A DNA stretch of 64,000 bases from Hymenobacter monticola. Its GTDB lineage: Bacteria; Bacteroidota; Bacteroidia; Cytophagales; Hymenobacteraceae. This document shows, piece after piece, positions 1 to 9,070 of the stretch; the first letter of the stretch is position 1, and each line of letters begins with the position of its first letter. The stretch covers positions 35,925 to 99,924 of the forward strand of contig NZ_CP094537.1 of the NCBI RefSeq assembly GCF_022811645.1, read 5' to 3'. The notes beneath the pieces were generated by a model. The model searched no databases, was not told the DNA's origin, and was given only the letters and a program-made list of their open reading frames with translations. The position numbers and the translations under genes were made by a program.

Positions 1-2112
1 GCCTCGGGTCTGCTGGCCCGGCGCAACATCGTGCCCAAGGAAATGCTGGACCCGAAGGAGCTGGAGGCTTTCTTTGACAGCGTAGGTCAATTCGTGCGGA
101 CCCTGGAAGGAGTGGGGCCAACCAATGCGCCCTACATCAAGTCGCATCGGCTCACGTCCGACGAGCTAGCCGGCACCGAGCAGGCGGCGGGGCTGCTGGA
201 AAAGTACCTGGCGCTGGACCTGTCCGACCAGGCCGTACAAGTAGACCTGGACCTGACCGAAGGGCTGAAGGTGGGCGCGGAGATATGCAACATGTTCTCG
301 GTCGCTAACTTGGATGATTTACCCATTGGCGTAGAAACGGATATTCGCTACGAGCAATACAGCACCGAACAATCGGACTTTCCCATCAGCTTTGCCGCGC
401 CTCTGGGGCTACTGCTGGGGGCCAACCACATCCTGAACCAGTATGTGTTCCTGGATAACACGGCCAAGACCGTGAAGATGTTTGAGCAGAAGAAGGACCG
501 GCTCAACTCGCTCTCGCTCTACTCGCGGCAAAACGCCATCAACTTCGAGTACTACAACTCCTTCCTCAACGAGTTGATTGCGACCAAGCGCCGCCCGGCG
601 CGGGTGCACTGCAACGTGCTCACCTGGGGCCAGAATGAGGACCAGCTGACGGAGGTTCGCAAGCTGGTGAACGCCGCCTTCAACGCCATGAACTGCAAGC
701 CGCGGCAAAACACCGTGGACATTGCCGCGCTCTATTGGGGCGGCATCCCGGGCAACGCCGGCGACTTCCCCTCGGAAGAGACCTTTTACACCTTCATCGA
801 GCAGGCTGTTTGCTTCTGGGCCAGCGAGACCAACTACCGCTCCACGGGCGCCACGAAGGGCATCAAGCTCTCCGACCGCCTCACCGGCAAACCGGTGCTG
901 GTCGATATCTCGGATGAGCCGATGAAGAAGCAAATCATCTTCAACCGCAACAAGTTTGTGCTCGGCCCCTCGGGCTCGGGCAAGTCGTTTTTCACCAACC
1001 ACATGGTACGCCAGTATTACGAGCAGGGCGCGCACGTCCTGCTGGTCGATACCGGCAACTCCTACAAAGGGCTATGTGAGTTGGTGGGCGGCGTATACTT
1101 CACCTATGAGGAAGATGACCCCATCGCCTTCAACCCCTTCCTGATTTCCGGCAAGCTCGACGTCGAGAAAAAGGAATCCATCAAAACGCTGCTGCAGGCG
1201 CTTTGGAAGAAAGACGACGAAAGCGTGAGCCAGTCGGAGTACGTCTCGCTCTCTACGGCCGTGAGCACCTACTACGTGATGCTGGAAGCCAACCCGGCTG
1301 TTAAGCCTAGCTTCAACTCGTTTTACGAGTACGTGAAAGGCCCTTATCGCAAGCTGCTGGAAGAAGACAAGGTCCGGGAGAAAGATTTCGACATCGACAA
1401 CTTCATCTATGTCCTGAAGCCTTATTACCGGGGCGGAGAGTACGACTACCTGCTCAACTCGGAAAAGGAGCTGGATTTGGTGAACGCGCCTTTCATCGTT
1501 TTCGAGCTGGACAACATCAAGGACCACCCCATCCTGTTCCCGGTGGTCACGCTCATCATCATGGAAACCTTCATTTCCAAGATGCGGAAGTTGAAAGGCA
1601 TCCGCAAGATGATTCTGATTGAGGAAGCCTGGAAGGCCCTCACCACGCCGGGTATGGCCGCCTACATCAAGTATCTGTTCAAAACGGTGCGGAAGTTCTT
1701 TGGGGAAGCCATCGTGGTCACCCAGGAGATAGATGACATCATCGGCAACGAGATTGTCAAGGATGCCATCATCAACAACTCGGACTGCAAGATTCTGCTC
1801 GACCAGCGCAAGTTCATCAACCGCTTCGATGAGATACAGGCGCTGCTCTCCCTGACGCCCAAGGAAAAGGACCTGGTGCTGAGCATCAACCGGGACAACA
1901 AGTCTACGCGGGGCCGCTACACCGAGGTATTCATCAGCCTGGGCGGGGTCGTATCGAAGGTCTACGCCATCGAGGTGTCGAAGGAGGAATACGTGACCTA
2001 CACCACCGAGGAAACCGAAAAGGTGAAGCTTTTCGAGAAGTTCAAACAGACCGGGGACATGCCCACGGCCATCAAGTTGTTTGCCGCCGACCTCCGCGAA
2101 GGCCGGGCGTAA
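1..2112 (+). CDS. traG: TraG conjugation ATPase (VirB4-like), 5' partial
   Basis: Cytoplasmic ATPase of the Bacteroidota conjugation system (TraG/VirB4 family), which powers assembly of and transfer through the type IV secretion channel. The frame is open to the first base of the window, so the true start lies upstream. The first internal start is a GTG at 31, which is unlikely to be genuine. A Walker A motif GPSGSGKS is encoded at 964-987, and a Walker B-like MILIEEAWK at about 1609-1635. More than 690 residues are present, so only a short N-terminal part is missing. It heads the operon that continues with traI-, traJ-, traK-, traM- and traN-like genes. Family assignment is secure. Confidence 0.93.
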   Translation, partial: ASGLLARRNIVPKEMLDPKELEAFFDSVGQFVRTLEGVGPTNAPYIKSHRLTSDELAGTEQAAGLLEKYLALDLSDQAVQVDLDLTEGLKVGAEICNMFSVANLDDLPIGVETDIRYEQYSTEQSDFPISFAAPLGLLLGANHILNQYVFLDNTAKTVKMFEQKKDRLNSLSLYSRQNAINFEYYNSFLNELIATKRRPARVHCNVLTWGQNEDQLTEVRKLVNAAFNAMNCKPRQNTVDIAALYWGGIPGNAGDFPSEETFYTFIEQAVCFWASETNYRSTGATKGIKLSDRLTGKPVLVDISDEPMKKQIIFNRNKFVLGPSGSGKSFFTNHMVRQYYEQGAHVLLVDTGNSYKGLCELVGGVYFTYEEDDPIAFNPFLISGKLDVEKKESIKTLLQALWKKDDESVSQSEYVSLSTAVSTYYVMLEANPAVKPSFNSFYEYVKGPYRKLLEEDKVREKDFDIDNFIYVLKPYYRGGEYDYLLNSEKELDLVNAPFIVFELDNIKDHPILFPVVTLIIMETFISKMRKLKGIRKMILIEEAWKALTTPGMAAYIKYLFKTVRKFFGEAIVVTQEIDDIIGNEIVKDAIINNSDCKILLDQRKFINRFDEIQALLSLTPKEKDLVLSINRDNKSTRGRYTEVFISLGGVVSKVYAIEVSKEEYVTYTTEETEKVKLFEKFKQTGDMPTAIKLFAADLREGRA

Positions 2113-2139
2113 GTCTCACTTCAACAAAAGGGGAAAAAC

Positions 2140-2787
2140 ATGAAAACGAAAGTCACCATCCTTGGCCTAGCTGTCCTGTGCCTGAGTGCCGGCGAAGCCT
2201 CCGCGCAGCTCGTCGTAACCGCCCCGGTGCTGGAAGTCCAGTCGGGCGTACAGACCGGCCTACAGAACACCATGAAAGGCCTTTCCAAAGCGGCCAATGT
2301 GCTGGTGAAAGCCGGCGTGAAGGAGCAGGAGTTGACCAAAGTCTTCTCGGAGAAAAACCTGCAGTTGGCCAAGACCTGGTACGACGGGCTGCTGCAGGTC
2401 AGCTCGGCCGTTCGGAATTACCGGCGCGTTCAATCTGTGTTTGAGAAGCAGGGAAAAATCATCCAGACGTACTCAACTGCCATCGAAACGCTGCGGCAGT
2501 CGCGCTATGTGCAGCCGGAACAGCTCTCGCTCATGACGGCGACCTACACCAAGATGCTGACCGAAAGCGCTAACACGCTTTCTGACCTGCAAACCATCGT
2601 GAGCCCGGCCATGCTCAAAATGACGGATGCCGAGCGGATGCGCTTCATCGATAAGCTGGACACCAAAATATCCGACCAGTTGGGTCTAATCCAATATTAC
2701 ACGGAACGCAATTTCGTGCAGATGCACATGGCTGAGCAAAAGGCGCAGGACACGCAGGCACTCAACGCCTTCATGGGTGCCCGCTAG
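2140..2787 (+). CDS. traI: TraI-like secreted conjugation protein (DUF4141), copy 1
   Basis: A 215-residue exported helical protein in the position of TraI in CTnDOT-type operons, probably a periplasmic component of the conjugation channel. A signal peptide ends near ASAQ (residues 20-23). The motifs WYDGLLQVSS, VRNYRRV and MTDAERM followed by YYTERN match my recollection of DUF4141 proteins. It starts 27 bp after traG. The next gene is a diverged paralogue with the same landmarks (WY..LLQ.S, VRNYRRV, MTD.ER..FID), so this is a tandem duplication. The precise role of TraI in the channel is not established. Confidence 0.8.
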   Translation: MKTKVTILGLAVLCLSAGEASAQLVVTAPVLEVQSGVQTGLQNTMKGLSKAANVLVKAGVKEQELTKVFSEKNLQLAKTWYDGLLQVSSAVRNYRRVQSVFEKQGKIIQTYSTAIETLRQSRYVQPEQLSLMTATYTKMLTESANTLSDLQTIVSPAMLKMTDAERMRFIDKLDTKISDQLGLIQYYTERNFVQMHMAEQKAQDTQALNAFMGAR

Positions 2788-2818
2788 TCCTGTTTACTCC
2801 TTACCTCTCTCTACTGCC

Positions 2819-3460
2819 ATGAAAGCAACTACTAAGATATTCGCCCTGGGCCTGGCCCTACTTGCCGCTCCGTCTTATGCCCAATCGGTTATCTCGGCCC
2901 CCATTGCGGAAAGCCAATCCCGTAAGCAGGTCGTTCACCAAGGCGTTTCTACCACCCTGCTGGGGCAAGGCAAACTGCTGGCCAACGACATGAAAGTGGT
3001 CAGCGGCAAGATTAAGGGCATCATTGACAAAACACAGCAGCTGCACGACCAATGGTATAGTAGCCTGCTGCAAATCAGTGCCGGGGTCCGCAACTATCGC
3101 CGGGTACGCGAGATTTACACGCACCAAAGCGAGATGATTAACCAGTTCGCTACCGCTATCCCGGAACTGCGGACCAAGCAGCTCTCGCCCGCGCAGCTTA
3201 GCGAAGCCTCAACGGTGTACCAGGCGCTTTTGCAAGAGAACGTAGCCTTGCTGGGGGAGCTGTCCGGGGTGCTCAGTGCCAGCCGAGCCAAAATGACGGA
3301 CCCGGAGCGAATCGAGTTCATCGACAACATCGCGGACCGCATCGCCAGGCAGCACCACTTGATGAACTACTTCAGCAACAAGTGCCGGGCCATCGCGCAG
3401 CACCAGGCCCAGCAGGTGCAGGACCGCGAAGCCATGAGTGCCTTTATGACTGCCCGCTAA
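2819..3460 (+). CDS. TraI-like secreted conjugation protein (DUF4141), copy 2
   Basis: A 213-residue paralogue of the preceding gene. I take the ATG at 2819, because it opens a clean signal peptide (MKATTKIFALGLALLAAPSYAQ-like, cleavage after SYA). The longer frame from 2777 would overlap copy 1 and add 14 non-signal residues. Shared landmarks are WYSSLLQISAGVRNYRRV-type and MTDPERIEFID. The N-terminal third has drifted more than the middle and end. Two TraI-like subunits side by side suggest a heteromeric component or division of labour within the secretion channel; that is inference. Confidence 0.75.
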   Translation: MKATTKIFALGLALLAAPSYAQSVISAPIAESQSRKQVVHQGVSTTLLGQGKLLANDMKVVSGKIKGIIDKTQQLHDQWYSSLLQISAGVRNYRRVREIYTHQSEMINQFATAIPELRTKQLSPAQLSEASTVYQALLQENVALLGELSGVLSASRAKMTDPERIEFIDNIADRIARQHHLMNYFSNKCRAIAQHQAQQVQDREAMSAFMTAR

Positions 3461-3497
3461 GAGCGCAGTCCTTCGTCCACCTATCGCCTTTTGTGTT

Positions 3498-3941
3498 ATG
3501 AAAACCTCCCTTATCCTGGGGCTTGGGATACTATTGGCTGGCTGCGGCTCGGACGCAACAACCAGCACGGCAACAACGACGGCTCCGGCCGTTACTGCTT
3601 CTGCAGCCAGTGCCAACCCGGACCCCCGCGTAGATACCGTTCGCCAGCAGCACCAGCGGCTGCTCAGCATCCAACAAGAATACCTGGTGCAGCTCGGCCA
3701 ACTTAAAGGCAACGAGAAGTTGAGCCCGAAACGGGTGCAAAAGTCCAAAGAGGACTACACCTACTTCATCGGACAAAGCCAGGCCAATCTTACCGCCCTC
3801 GACCAACTCGACCCTTCCAAAGCCCAAGACCCGGCACAAGTCGCCCTGGTCGGGGAAATAGCCGAAAAGCAGGCCAGCGTGCTGAACCTGGCCAAGAAAA
3901 AGCTGGCTGGCATCCACAACGAGCATTACCTGCCCCAATAG
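3498..3941 (+). CDS. Small lipoprotein of the conjugation operon
   Basis: A 147-residue predicted lipoprotein with signal peptide and lipobox LLAGC at about residues 12-16, followed by a Thr/Ala-rich linker and a helical, charged remainder (residues 45-147). It sits between the traI-like pair and traJ, in the same direction with short gaps (37 and 48 bp), so it is probably co-expressed with the transfer apparatus. Lipoproteins in this position may act in entry exclusion or as VirB7-like outer-membrane anchors. Nothing in the sequence decides between these, and I do not recognise a family. Confidence 0.72.
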   Translation: MKTSLILGLGILLAGCGSDATTSTATTTAPAVTASAASANPDPRVDTVRQQHQRLLSIQQEYLVQLGQLKGNEKLSPKRVQKSKEDYTYFIGQSQANLTALDQLDPSKAQDPAQVALVGEIAEKQASVLNLAKKKLAGIHNEHYLPQ

Positions 3942-3989
3942 GCCCGTTCTGGCCCTTTTACCCCCATCCTGAATTCTCCTTTCTCTCCA

Positions 3990-5108
3990 ATGGACCCTAC
4001 CGCTATTGATTTGAACATGGCGGCTTATGAGCAAAAGCTCGAAGCCATTTACACGGAAATGCTCACGTTTACCTCCCTGTTTATCAACCTGGGCCGCGCC
4101 GTTGGGGGCATTGGAGCCCTGTTGTTCATCAGCAGCCGGGTATGGGGCAACATTGCCCGGGCTGAACCCATCGACTTGTTTCCCCTGCTCAGGCCGTTTG
4201 CTATCGGCTTGGCTATCCTGCTGTTCGTGCCCCTGTGCGGAGCGCTGCGGGGCATAACCATGGCCGTGGCGCACGGCACCGATGACATACGGATGGGACA
4301 GATAGCCGAAGTCAACCGGCTCACCGCTACCCGGGACCAATTAGCCGCCGACGCCAAAGCCAAGTCGGATATGGCCATCAACGAGGAATATGAGAAGGAG
4401 CTAGGCAAGCTTGGGGCGCTGGACGTTGGCCGCAAAGCCAGCCTGGCCTTTAACCAAGTGCAGTACTCAGTGGGCCAGAATTTCCGGGAGTGGACCAAAT
4501 CCATCCTGGAGCTGGGCGCCCTGGCGGCGAAGCTGGCCATCAGCCTTATCTCCACCTTCCTGCTGGTGCTGCTTAGCGTCGCCGGACCGCTGGCCTTCGG
4601 CATTGCCATCATCCCCGGCTTTGGGGGCGGGCTGATGAAGTGGTTCGGCTACTTCCTCACCATTTCCCTGTGGGTGCCCGTCGCGAACATCTACGCGGCG
4701 GTACTGGCGCATGTGCAGGTAACCATGCTCAATGAGAACATCCGGCAGTTGCAGGCAGGCGGCAGTGTGGAGTCGGCCGACATCGCCTACCTGTGTATGC
4801 TCGTGCTGGCTATCGTGGGCTACATTTTTGTTCCCAAAGCAGCGGATATGCTCATTGACGGCTCGGGCGTGGGTAACGCGGCCACCTCGTTCATTACGAC
4901 CACGACGGCTACGACGGCGGCCGTTGCCGGTGCTGCGGGTGGTGCGGGCGTTCGGACCGGCGCGGATGTACTCGGCGCTGGGGTAGGGGCTGGTCAGGGA
5001 ATACTCGGCCGGGCAGGTGCCGGCGAGAATGCGACGCGGGGAGAAGCCTTTGGTCAGCGGGCGGGCGCTTACGTGCGGGACCGGCTTACGCCCCGCAAGC
5101 AAAGCTAA
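3990..5108 (+). CDS. traJ: TraJ inner-membrane conjugation protein (VirB6-like)
   Basis: Polytopic inner-membrane channel component of the Bacteroidota conjugation system, 372 residues. Hydrophobic segments lie near residues 25-45, 65-85, 180-235 and 265-300. A hydrophilic loop with many Asp/Lys separates the first pair from the rest. The C-terminal 80 residues are Ala/Gly/Thr-rich and end in a basic tail. Its place directly before traK is the usual gene order, and the sequence resembles TraJ proteins of Bacteroides conjugative transposons. Confidence 0.85.
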   Translation: MDPTAIDLNMAAYEQKLEAIYTEMLTFTSLFINLGRAVGGIGALLFISSRVWGNIARAEPIDLFPLLRPFAIGLAILLFVPLCGALRGITMAVAHGTDDIRMGQIAEVNRLTATRDQLAADAKAKSDMAINEEYEKELGKLGALDVGRKASLAFNQVQYSVGQNFREWTKSILELGALAAKLAISLISTFLLVLLSVAGPLAFGIAIIPGFGGGLMKWFGYFLTISLWVPVANIYAAVLAHVQVTMLNENIRQLQAGGSVESADIAYLCMLVLAIVGYIFVPKAADMLIDGSGVGNAATSFITTTTATTAAVAGAAGGAGVRTGADVLGAGVGAGQGILGRAGAGENATRGEAFGQRAGAYVRDRLTPRKQS

Positions 5109-5147
5109 CCGGGGCAGCTCTACCCTTCACCTCAAATTCAGACCTAC

Positions 5148-5762
5148 ATGTTTGCTTCCCTTAAAACCATCGACTCTGCTTTTCAGCAGGTCAAAACGCT
5201 GGCCTTGATTTTCATTGTCGCGGTGCTGCTGCTGGCCGGCACCATTGCCTACTTCGCGTTCAAAACGACCAACGCGGCAGCGAACCGCATCTACGTGTTG
5301 GAGAACGGCCAGCTGCTCACCGCCGGCGCGCAGGATGCGCGGGCCAACCGGCCCGTCGAGGCCCGCAGCCACGTCACCCGGTTTCATGAGTTGTTCTTCA
5401 CCCTGGACCCGGACCAGAAGGCCATCAACAACAACGTCAACAAGGCCCTGTACCTGGCGGACAACTCGGCGAAGAAGCAGTACGAGAACTTCAAAGAGAA
5501 GGGCTTTTACAACGACCTGATAGCGGCCAATATCAGCCTGGAAACGACTGTGGACAGCGTGGTAGTAAGCGGCTCGCGGCCCCTCACCGCCCGCTGCTTC
5601 TCGCATCAGCGCGTTATCCGGGCTACGTCGATAACCAACCGCAATCTCATTTCGGAGTGCTCGCTGCGCGACGTGACGCGCTCGGAGAACAATCCCCACG
5701 GCTTCCTGATGGAAAACTGGCGGGTGCTGCAAAACAAAGACCTGAATACTACCCCCCGCTAG
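5148..5762 (+). CDS. traK: TraK conjugation protein (VirB8-like)
   Basis: Bitopic inner-membrane protein of 204 residues, with one N-terminal transmembrane helix at about 17-38 and a periplasmic domain. Motifs typical of Bacteroidota TraK are visible: YVLENGQ, ARANRPVEAR, a FHELFFTLDPD stretch, ALYLADNSAKK, and a C-terminal NPHGFLMENW followed by NKDLNT. It contributes to the core channel like VirB8. Spacing to traM is 11 bp, consistent with tight co-translation. Confidence 0.92.
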   Translation: MFASLKTIDSAFQQVKTLALIFIVAVLLLAGTIAYFAFKTTNAAANRIYVLENGQLLTAGAQDARANRPVEARSHVTRFHELFFTLDPDQKAINNNVNKALYLADNSAKKQYENFKEKGFYNDLIAANISLETTVDSVVVSGSRPLTARCFSHQRVIRATSITNRNLISECSLRDVTRSENNPHGFLMENWRVLQNKDLNTTPR

Positions 5763-5773
5763 TACCTATTCTC

Positions 5774-6967
5774 ATGGCAACACCTGCTAAACCACACGAC
5801 GCGCAATTCTTACGAACCCGTAAAATGGCGACCTTCCTACCCATCGTAGGGGTACCGTTTATGGCGGTCATGTTCTTCCTGGGTGGCGGTGGCAAAGGCA
5901 CCCCGGCTGAAGCGCAAAACGTCGAATCCGGCTTTAATACCGAACTACCGACTGCTGAAAAGGCTACGATAACGGATAGTAAGCTGGAAGCCTACGCCAG
6001 CCCGGTTGACTCCATGCGCAACCGGGGCCTGGTTGATTCCAGGATTGATACCGCGTCGGGTGGAGGGCTTTCCTATGGCATCCAGGCCGACGGGAAAGCC
6101 GGCCCGAACGGCTCGGTTGATAATTCGGTCGCCGCGGCCCAAGCGCAGCTCATTGCCGCGCAGCAGGCCCAATTGAACGGGGGCAACACCACCGTGCAGG
6201 CGGCCACGCAACCGGGCTTCCTTACCCCAGAAGAAAAGATGGAACTGATGCGGACGGAGCACGAGCGGGAATTAGCGGAGGCGCGGGCACAGGCGCAAAT
6301 GGCTACGCTTATGGCGCAGTCGAATGCAGCCAGTGCCGGTGCAGCCCCTCGCACGGTGGCCGCAGCCCCCAAAAAGAAAAAGCCGGTCACCAAGGTGCGG
6401 GCCATTGACGAGGACGCGGTGGTGTCGCGGCTGGGCTCAAATGGTACCGGCCGGAAGCGCACGGCTTCATTCCAGGGCTTTGATTCGGAAGGCAACGCGG
6501 GCACGGAAGCCAACACCCTGCCGGCGGTCATCCACGAATCGCAGGAGGTCGTTTCGGGCTCCCTGGTGAAGATGCGCCTAACGGAACCGGCCGTCATCAA
6601 CGGACACAAGCTGCCGGCCAACACCTTTATCTACGGCAAGTGCAGCCTGGCCGGCGAACGCCTCAGCATTGCCATTGAAACGCTCAAATCCGGCAACAAC
6701 GTGTTCCCTGCCTCGCTGGAAGTGTACGACGTGGACGGCCTGGAAGGGCTGCACATTCCCGGCGCTATCACGCGGGACGCGGCCAAACAGGCCGGCGCAA
6801 ACAGCATGGACGCGGCCGATATGATGACGATGAGTGCCGACCCGGCAATGGCCGCGGCGGGGGTGGCGGTTAGTGCCGCCAAAGGCCTCGGCAAAAACAA
6901 GATTCGGATGGTGAAAGTCCGCCTGAAGGCCGGCTACAATATCATGCTCAAAGTGGACAAAGAATAA
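5774..6967 (+). CDS. traM: TraM conjugation protein (VirB10-like)
   Basis: About 397 residues when started at the ATG at 5774 (MATPAKPHD). The longer frame from 5657 overlaps traK and is not used. A single transmembrane helix lies near residues 22-40 (FLPIVGVPFMAVMFFLGGG). A long Ala/Gln-rich, probably coiled linker (about 115-225) follows. The C-terminal domain (about 255-397) carries the SGSLVKMRL and INGHKLPANTFIYG-type segments typical of TraM/VirB10 domains that span to the outer membrane. Downstream traN begins 10 bp later. Confidence 0.9.
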   Translation: MATPAKPHDAQFLRTRKMATFLPIVGVPFMAVMFFLGGGGKGTPAEAQNVESGFNTELPTAEKATITDSKLEAYASPVDSMRNRGLVDSRIDTASGGGLSYGIQADGKAGPNGSVDNSVAAAQAQLIAAQQAQLNGGNTTVQAATQPGFLTPEEKMELMRTEHERELAEARAQAQMATLMAQSNAASAGAAPRTVAAAPKKKKPVTKVRAIDEDAVVSRLGSNGTGRKRTASFQGFDSEGNAGTEANTLPAVIHESQEVVSGSLVKMRLTEPAVINGHKLPANTFIYGKCSLAGERLSIAIETLKSGNNVFPASLEVYDVDGLEGLHIPGAITRDAAKQAGANSMDAADMMTMSADPAMAAAGVAVSAAKGLGKNKIRMVKVRLKAGYNIMLKVDKE

Positions 6968-6976
6968 CTCTTCCTT

Positions 6977-8143
6977 ATGAAAACGACCTCCTGTCTGGCG
7001 CTGGCCCTGGTGCTGCTCACCGTTCGCCCCACTAGTGCGGTGGCTCAAACTACCGCGTCATCTCAGAAGCTACCCAATGCGACCGAAGCCACTAAGCTAC
7101 CCACCTTGCCACTTTATGTGAGCGACCAGAAAACGACCCACCTGGTCTTTCCCAGTCCGGTTACCTATGTCGATTTGGGCAGTACCGGCCTGATTGCCGC
7201 CAAGGCAACCGGCTCGGAAAACATCGTGCGCGTAAAGGCCGCCAGCGCGGGTTTTGGGGAAACCAACATGACTGTGCTAACGACGGGCGGTAAGCTCTAC
7301 TCGTTTGTGGTGAATTACCAGCGGAGCCCGCGCATGGTGGGCATAGACCTGGGCACGGCCAATGGCAGCGCCGATAAGGGCAGACTGCCGACTACAGCGC
7401 TGTATGTGAGCGACCAGAAAACAACCCACTTGGTCTTTCCTTACCCGGTTACCTATGTGGACCTGGGCAACTCGGGCATCATCGCGGCCAAGGCCACCGG
7501 CGCGGAGAATATCGTGCGCGTGAAAGCAGCGGGCACCCGCTTCCCCGAGACTAACATCACGGTGCTTACCTCGAACGGCAAGTTGTATATGTTCACGGTG
7601 AACTATCAGCACGACCCCAAGGTGCTCAGCCTCGACATGGGCGCGGCCTCTTCGCAGGTTACGAGCAGCGAATCAGGGGAGGCCATCCTGTCGAACTCGC
7701 CCATTCCCCAAGGCAACCTGGATGCCTACTCCAAACAGGCGCTGGCACGGGGCGGCTCGTCGGCCGGCGAAAGCAAAAACCAACTTACCGTTAAATGCGG
7801 CGACGTTGGCTACAAGCAAGAAACGCTGTTCTTCCCCCTGCACATTGCCAACAAGTCGAACGTGACCTATGACGTCGACTTCGTGAAGTTCTACATTCAG
7901 GATAAGAAAGTAGCCAAGCGCACGGCGGAGCAAGCCATTGAAATTACCCCTATCTACGTCTATAACGGCTCCCAAAAGAAGATTGACGTAAAAGGCAAAC
8001 TGGAACAGGTGTACGTCTTTAAGAAGTTTACCATCCCGAACCAAAAGCAGCTCATCATCGAAGTTTACGAGAAGGGGGGCGGGCGTAACGTCAAGCTCCA
8101 CCTCGCTAATTCAGACCTGCTCAAAGCCCGCACGTTCCAGTAA
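6977..8143 (+). CDS. traN: TraN conjugation protein (DUF4138) with duplicated N-terminal domain
   Basis: Outer-membrane/periplasmic channel protein of the TraN (VirB9-like, DUF4138) family, 388 residues, with a signal peptide ending near VAQ24. The C-terminal half (about 260-380) has the family landmarks LFFPLHIANKS and FYIQDKKVAKRT. The N-terminal domain is present twice, at residues 41-125 and 137-221. Both copies contain LYVSDQKTTHLVFP, PVTYVDLG, AAKATG.ENIVRVKAA and VNYQ, offset by exactly 96 residues (288 nt). From what I know of the family, one copy is normal. Fold and role of the second copy are inferred to match the first. Confidence 0.88.
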   Translation: MKTTSCLALALVLLTVRPTSAVAQTTASSQKLPNATEATKLPTLPLYVSDQKTTHLVFPSPVTYVDLGSTGLIAAKATGSENIVRVKAASAGFGETNMTVLTTGGKLYSFVVNYQRSPRMVGIDLGTANGSADKGRLPTTALYVSDQKTTHLVFPYPVTYVDLGNSGIIAAKATGAENIVRVKAAGTRFPETNITVLTSNGKLYMFTVNYQHDPKVLSLDMGAASSQVTSSESGEAILSNSPIPQGNLDAYSKQALARGGSSAGESKNQLTVKCGDVGYKQETLFFPLHIANKSNVTYDVDFVKFYIQDKKVAKRTAEQAIEITPIYVYNGSQKKIDVKGKLEQVYVFKKFTIPNQKQLIIEVYEKGGGRNVKLHLANSDLLKARTFQ

Positions 8144-8184
8144 GCTGTTCGCGCCTCTCTTTTCATCAAACCGCTCCCTAGCCC

Positions 8185-8490
8185 ATGAAAAGCACTCAAT
8201 CACCCCGATTAGCAGCGTTGATGGCTACGCTGTTTGAGAATCCTAGCCCTAATTATGCTTTGGTGGCAATGATGGCCTTGGTCGCTGGAGCTACGGTGGT
8301 TTTCGGGGGTAACCTTGTGCCAGGCATAGCTACGCACAGTGTCATGCTGCTGTCCCTGCTGGCCACGTCGCGTCTGTTCAATGCGGGCTGGCTGCGTGCA
8401 TTCTGGTATCTGACTATGGGCCTGATTGTCTTGGCACTGGTGCTCGATGTGGCAGTGCTGATGGTAGCGGGTCAGGGTGATGCGTTGTAG
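8185..8490 (+). CDS. Small membrane protein of the tra operon
   Basis: A 101-residue protein with three predicted transmembrane helices (about 24-45, 48-62 and 70-95). I do not recognise the family. It follows traN by 41 bp and precedes another small membrane protein by 17 bp, so it is probably an accessory, exclusion or uncharacterised transfer gene of the conjugation operon. Confidence 0.65.
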   Translation: MKSTQSPRLAALMATLFENPSPNYALVAMMALVAGATVVFGGNLVPGIATHSVMLLSLLATSRLFNAGWLRAFWYLTMGLIVLALVLDVAVLMVAGQGDAL

Positions 8491-8507
8491 AAAAACGTCT
8501 TCAGACC

Positions 8508-9056
8508 ATGCCTAACTACCAGCAAGGCTACGAGGATGGCCGCTCCGCTCAGCGCTACTCTATCCAAACCTCCCGCCAGCTCGGGAAAGGCTTGGGCGCC
8601 CTTATTGCTTGGGCATTTATTGCGGGTACTCGGGTTACAGTTGAAGCCCTGGTAGCGGCTCCCTTTCTAATTCTCGGCTTTATTGTAATGGCTCCGATGG
8701 ATTTCCTAGGTCCAATGCTTGGCATTGTGCGCCTGACCGGCATCGTCCTGGTGGCTTTCCTGGCTTTTGCGGGGCTCTACTGGCTCAAAGGGTGCGTAGT
8801 GGCATTGCGGCACCGACAGGGGCGGCTCTGGCTGCTGCCCTTCTCACTGTGCGTGTGTGTGGCTTGCGTGCTACCGGGCTGGTTGGTTCGTTCACTTGTC
8901 ATCAGCTCGTTTCCCACTGCTGGCCCGCTGTGGGGATGGGGACTGGGCCTAGCCTTTGCCCTGTTTGCTTTCGGCCGTTACCGTTTCACGGAGCATAGCG
9001 CTCCAGACTTGATGGACTGGTCGTATAGCCACGGCTATCGGTGGACCAATAAGTAA
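8508..9056 (+). CDS. Membrane protein, last gene of the tra operon
   Basis: A 182-residue protein. The N-terminus is hydrophilic (NYQQGYEDGRSAQRY), four hydrophobic segments follow (about 30-75, 80-97, 105-122 and 130-150), and a short polar tail closes it. The family is not recognised. It ends the plus-strand transfer operon, and the next genes run the other way from 9071 with a hairpin terminator between them. Possible roles are entry exclusion or an assembly accessory; neither is supported by a motif. Confidence 0.62.
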   Translation: MPNYQQGYEDGRSAQRYSIQTSRQLGKGLGALIAWAFIAGTRVTVEALVAAPFLILGFIVMAPMDFLGPMLGIVRLTGIVLVAFLAFAGLYWLKGCVVALRHRQGRLWLLPFSLCVCVACVLPGWLVRSLVISSFPTAGPLWGWGLGLAFALFAFGRYRFTEHSAPDLMDWSYSHGYRWTNK

Positions 9057-9070
9057 GTAGTGCTTCTGCT

